A stretch of 64,000 nt of DNA from Virgibacillus dokdonensis (lineage in GTDB: Bacteria; Bacillota; Bacilli; Bacillales; Amphibacillaceae), in assembly GCF_900166595.1 (NCBI RefSeq), contig NZ_LT745762.1, positions 55,971 to 119,970 of the forward strand, in the 5' to 3' direction. How positions within the stretch are numbered: the stretch's first letter is position 1; each line of letters starts with the position of its first letter. The notes under the pieces are model-generated. The model saw nothing but the letters and a program-made list of their open reading frames with translations. It searched no databases and was not told where the DNA came from. Positions 63,953 to 64,000 of the stretch are shown piece after piece. The translations under genes and the position numbers were made by a program.

Positions 63953-64000
63953 AATTGCGCCCTCCATACTTTGATAATAGTTAGGAAGTGAAACGAATGA

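Overview
The window reads as a chromosomal stretch of a low-GC, AT-rich Firmicute, most likely a Bacillaceae of the Virgibacillus/Oceanobacillus type. This rests on Shine-Dalgarno sites of the AAGGAGG/GGGGG type, frequent TTG/GTG starts, protein families typical of that group (DUF2200, DUF2599, DUF1433, DUF1648, LytTR/DUF3021 pairs, FeoA/FeoB with a Cys-rich FeoB companion) and IS4, IS256 and IS1182 elements. The genus is an inference. I saw no rRNA, tRNA or CRISPR array.

Layout. 1-942 is the 5' part (right end) of an IS4-family element. 1.2-14.8 kb is a mosaic of small accessory genes: a MazG-like pyrophosphohydrolase, secreted and membrane proteins of unknown function, a TetR gene broken by a stop codon, an Mrr-like restriction enzyme, an amino-acid racemase, a LytTR/DUF3021/nitrilase-type acyltransferase operon, and an ArsR-regulated MFS exporter. 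14.8-17.3 kb is an insertion-sequence graveyard around a DUF2599 secreted protein. 17.3-29.3 kb is a complete class II two-peptide lanthipeptide locus. 29.84-31.25 kb is an intact second copy of the IS4 element with a 9-bp target duplication. 31.4-43.4 kb is mostly housekeeping or metabolic (esterase, WYL regulator, RibD/DHFR-like reductase, aldehyde dehydrogenase, F420-ligase-like protein, Fur-controlled Feo operon) with several small decayed genes. 43.8-62 kb is a defence island: Hachiman-like HamA/HamB, a type I restriction-modification operon (hsdM-S-R), a membrane Mrr nuclease cut off from its expression signals by an IS256 element, a PLD-helicase-DUF3427 protein with a NUDIX partner, and a PD-(D/E)XK-type protein. 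The right end holds a frameshifted lipase-like gene.

How the genes work together. The lanthipeptide locus is built as two mirror-image halves. A short intergenic region drives the alpha precursor (lipid II-type CTxTxEC motif) and its own LanM leftward, followed by the C39-peptidase transporter. The beta precursor (CPTTKC motif) and a second LanM go rightward. Each precursor is separated from its LanM by a hairpin that probably acts as an attenuator. A LanFE-type immunity ABC transporter, a small membrane protein and a response regulator/histidine kinase pair flank the core. Both precursors carry a matching hexapeptide ([AS][AS]EP[MQ]G) directly after the double glycine. This suggests a second trimming step, but no LanP-type protease is encoded in the window.

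The window is notable for decay. TetR, a SAM methyltransferase, a DUF1433 lipoprotein, two small membrane or unknown genes, a lipase and several transposases are all interrupted by small indels or stop codons, while the large defence and lanthipeptide genes are intact.
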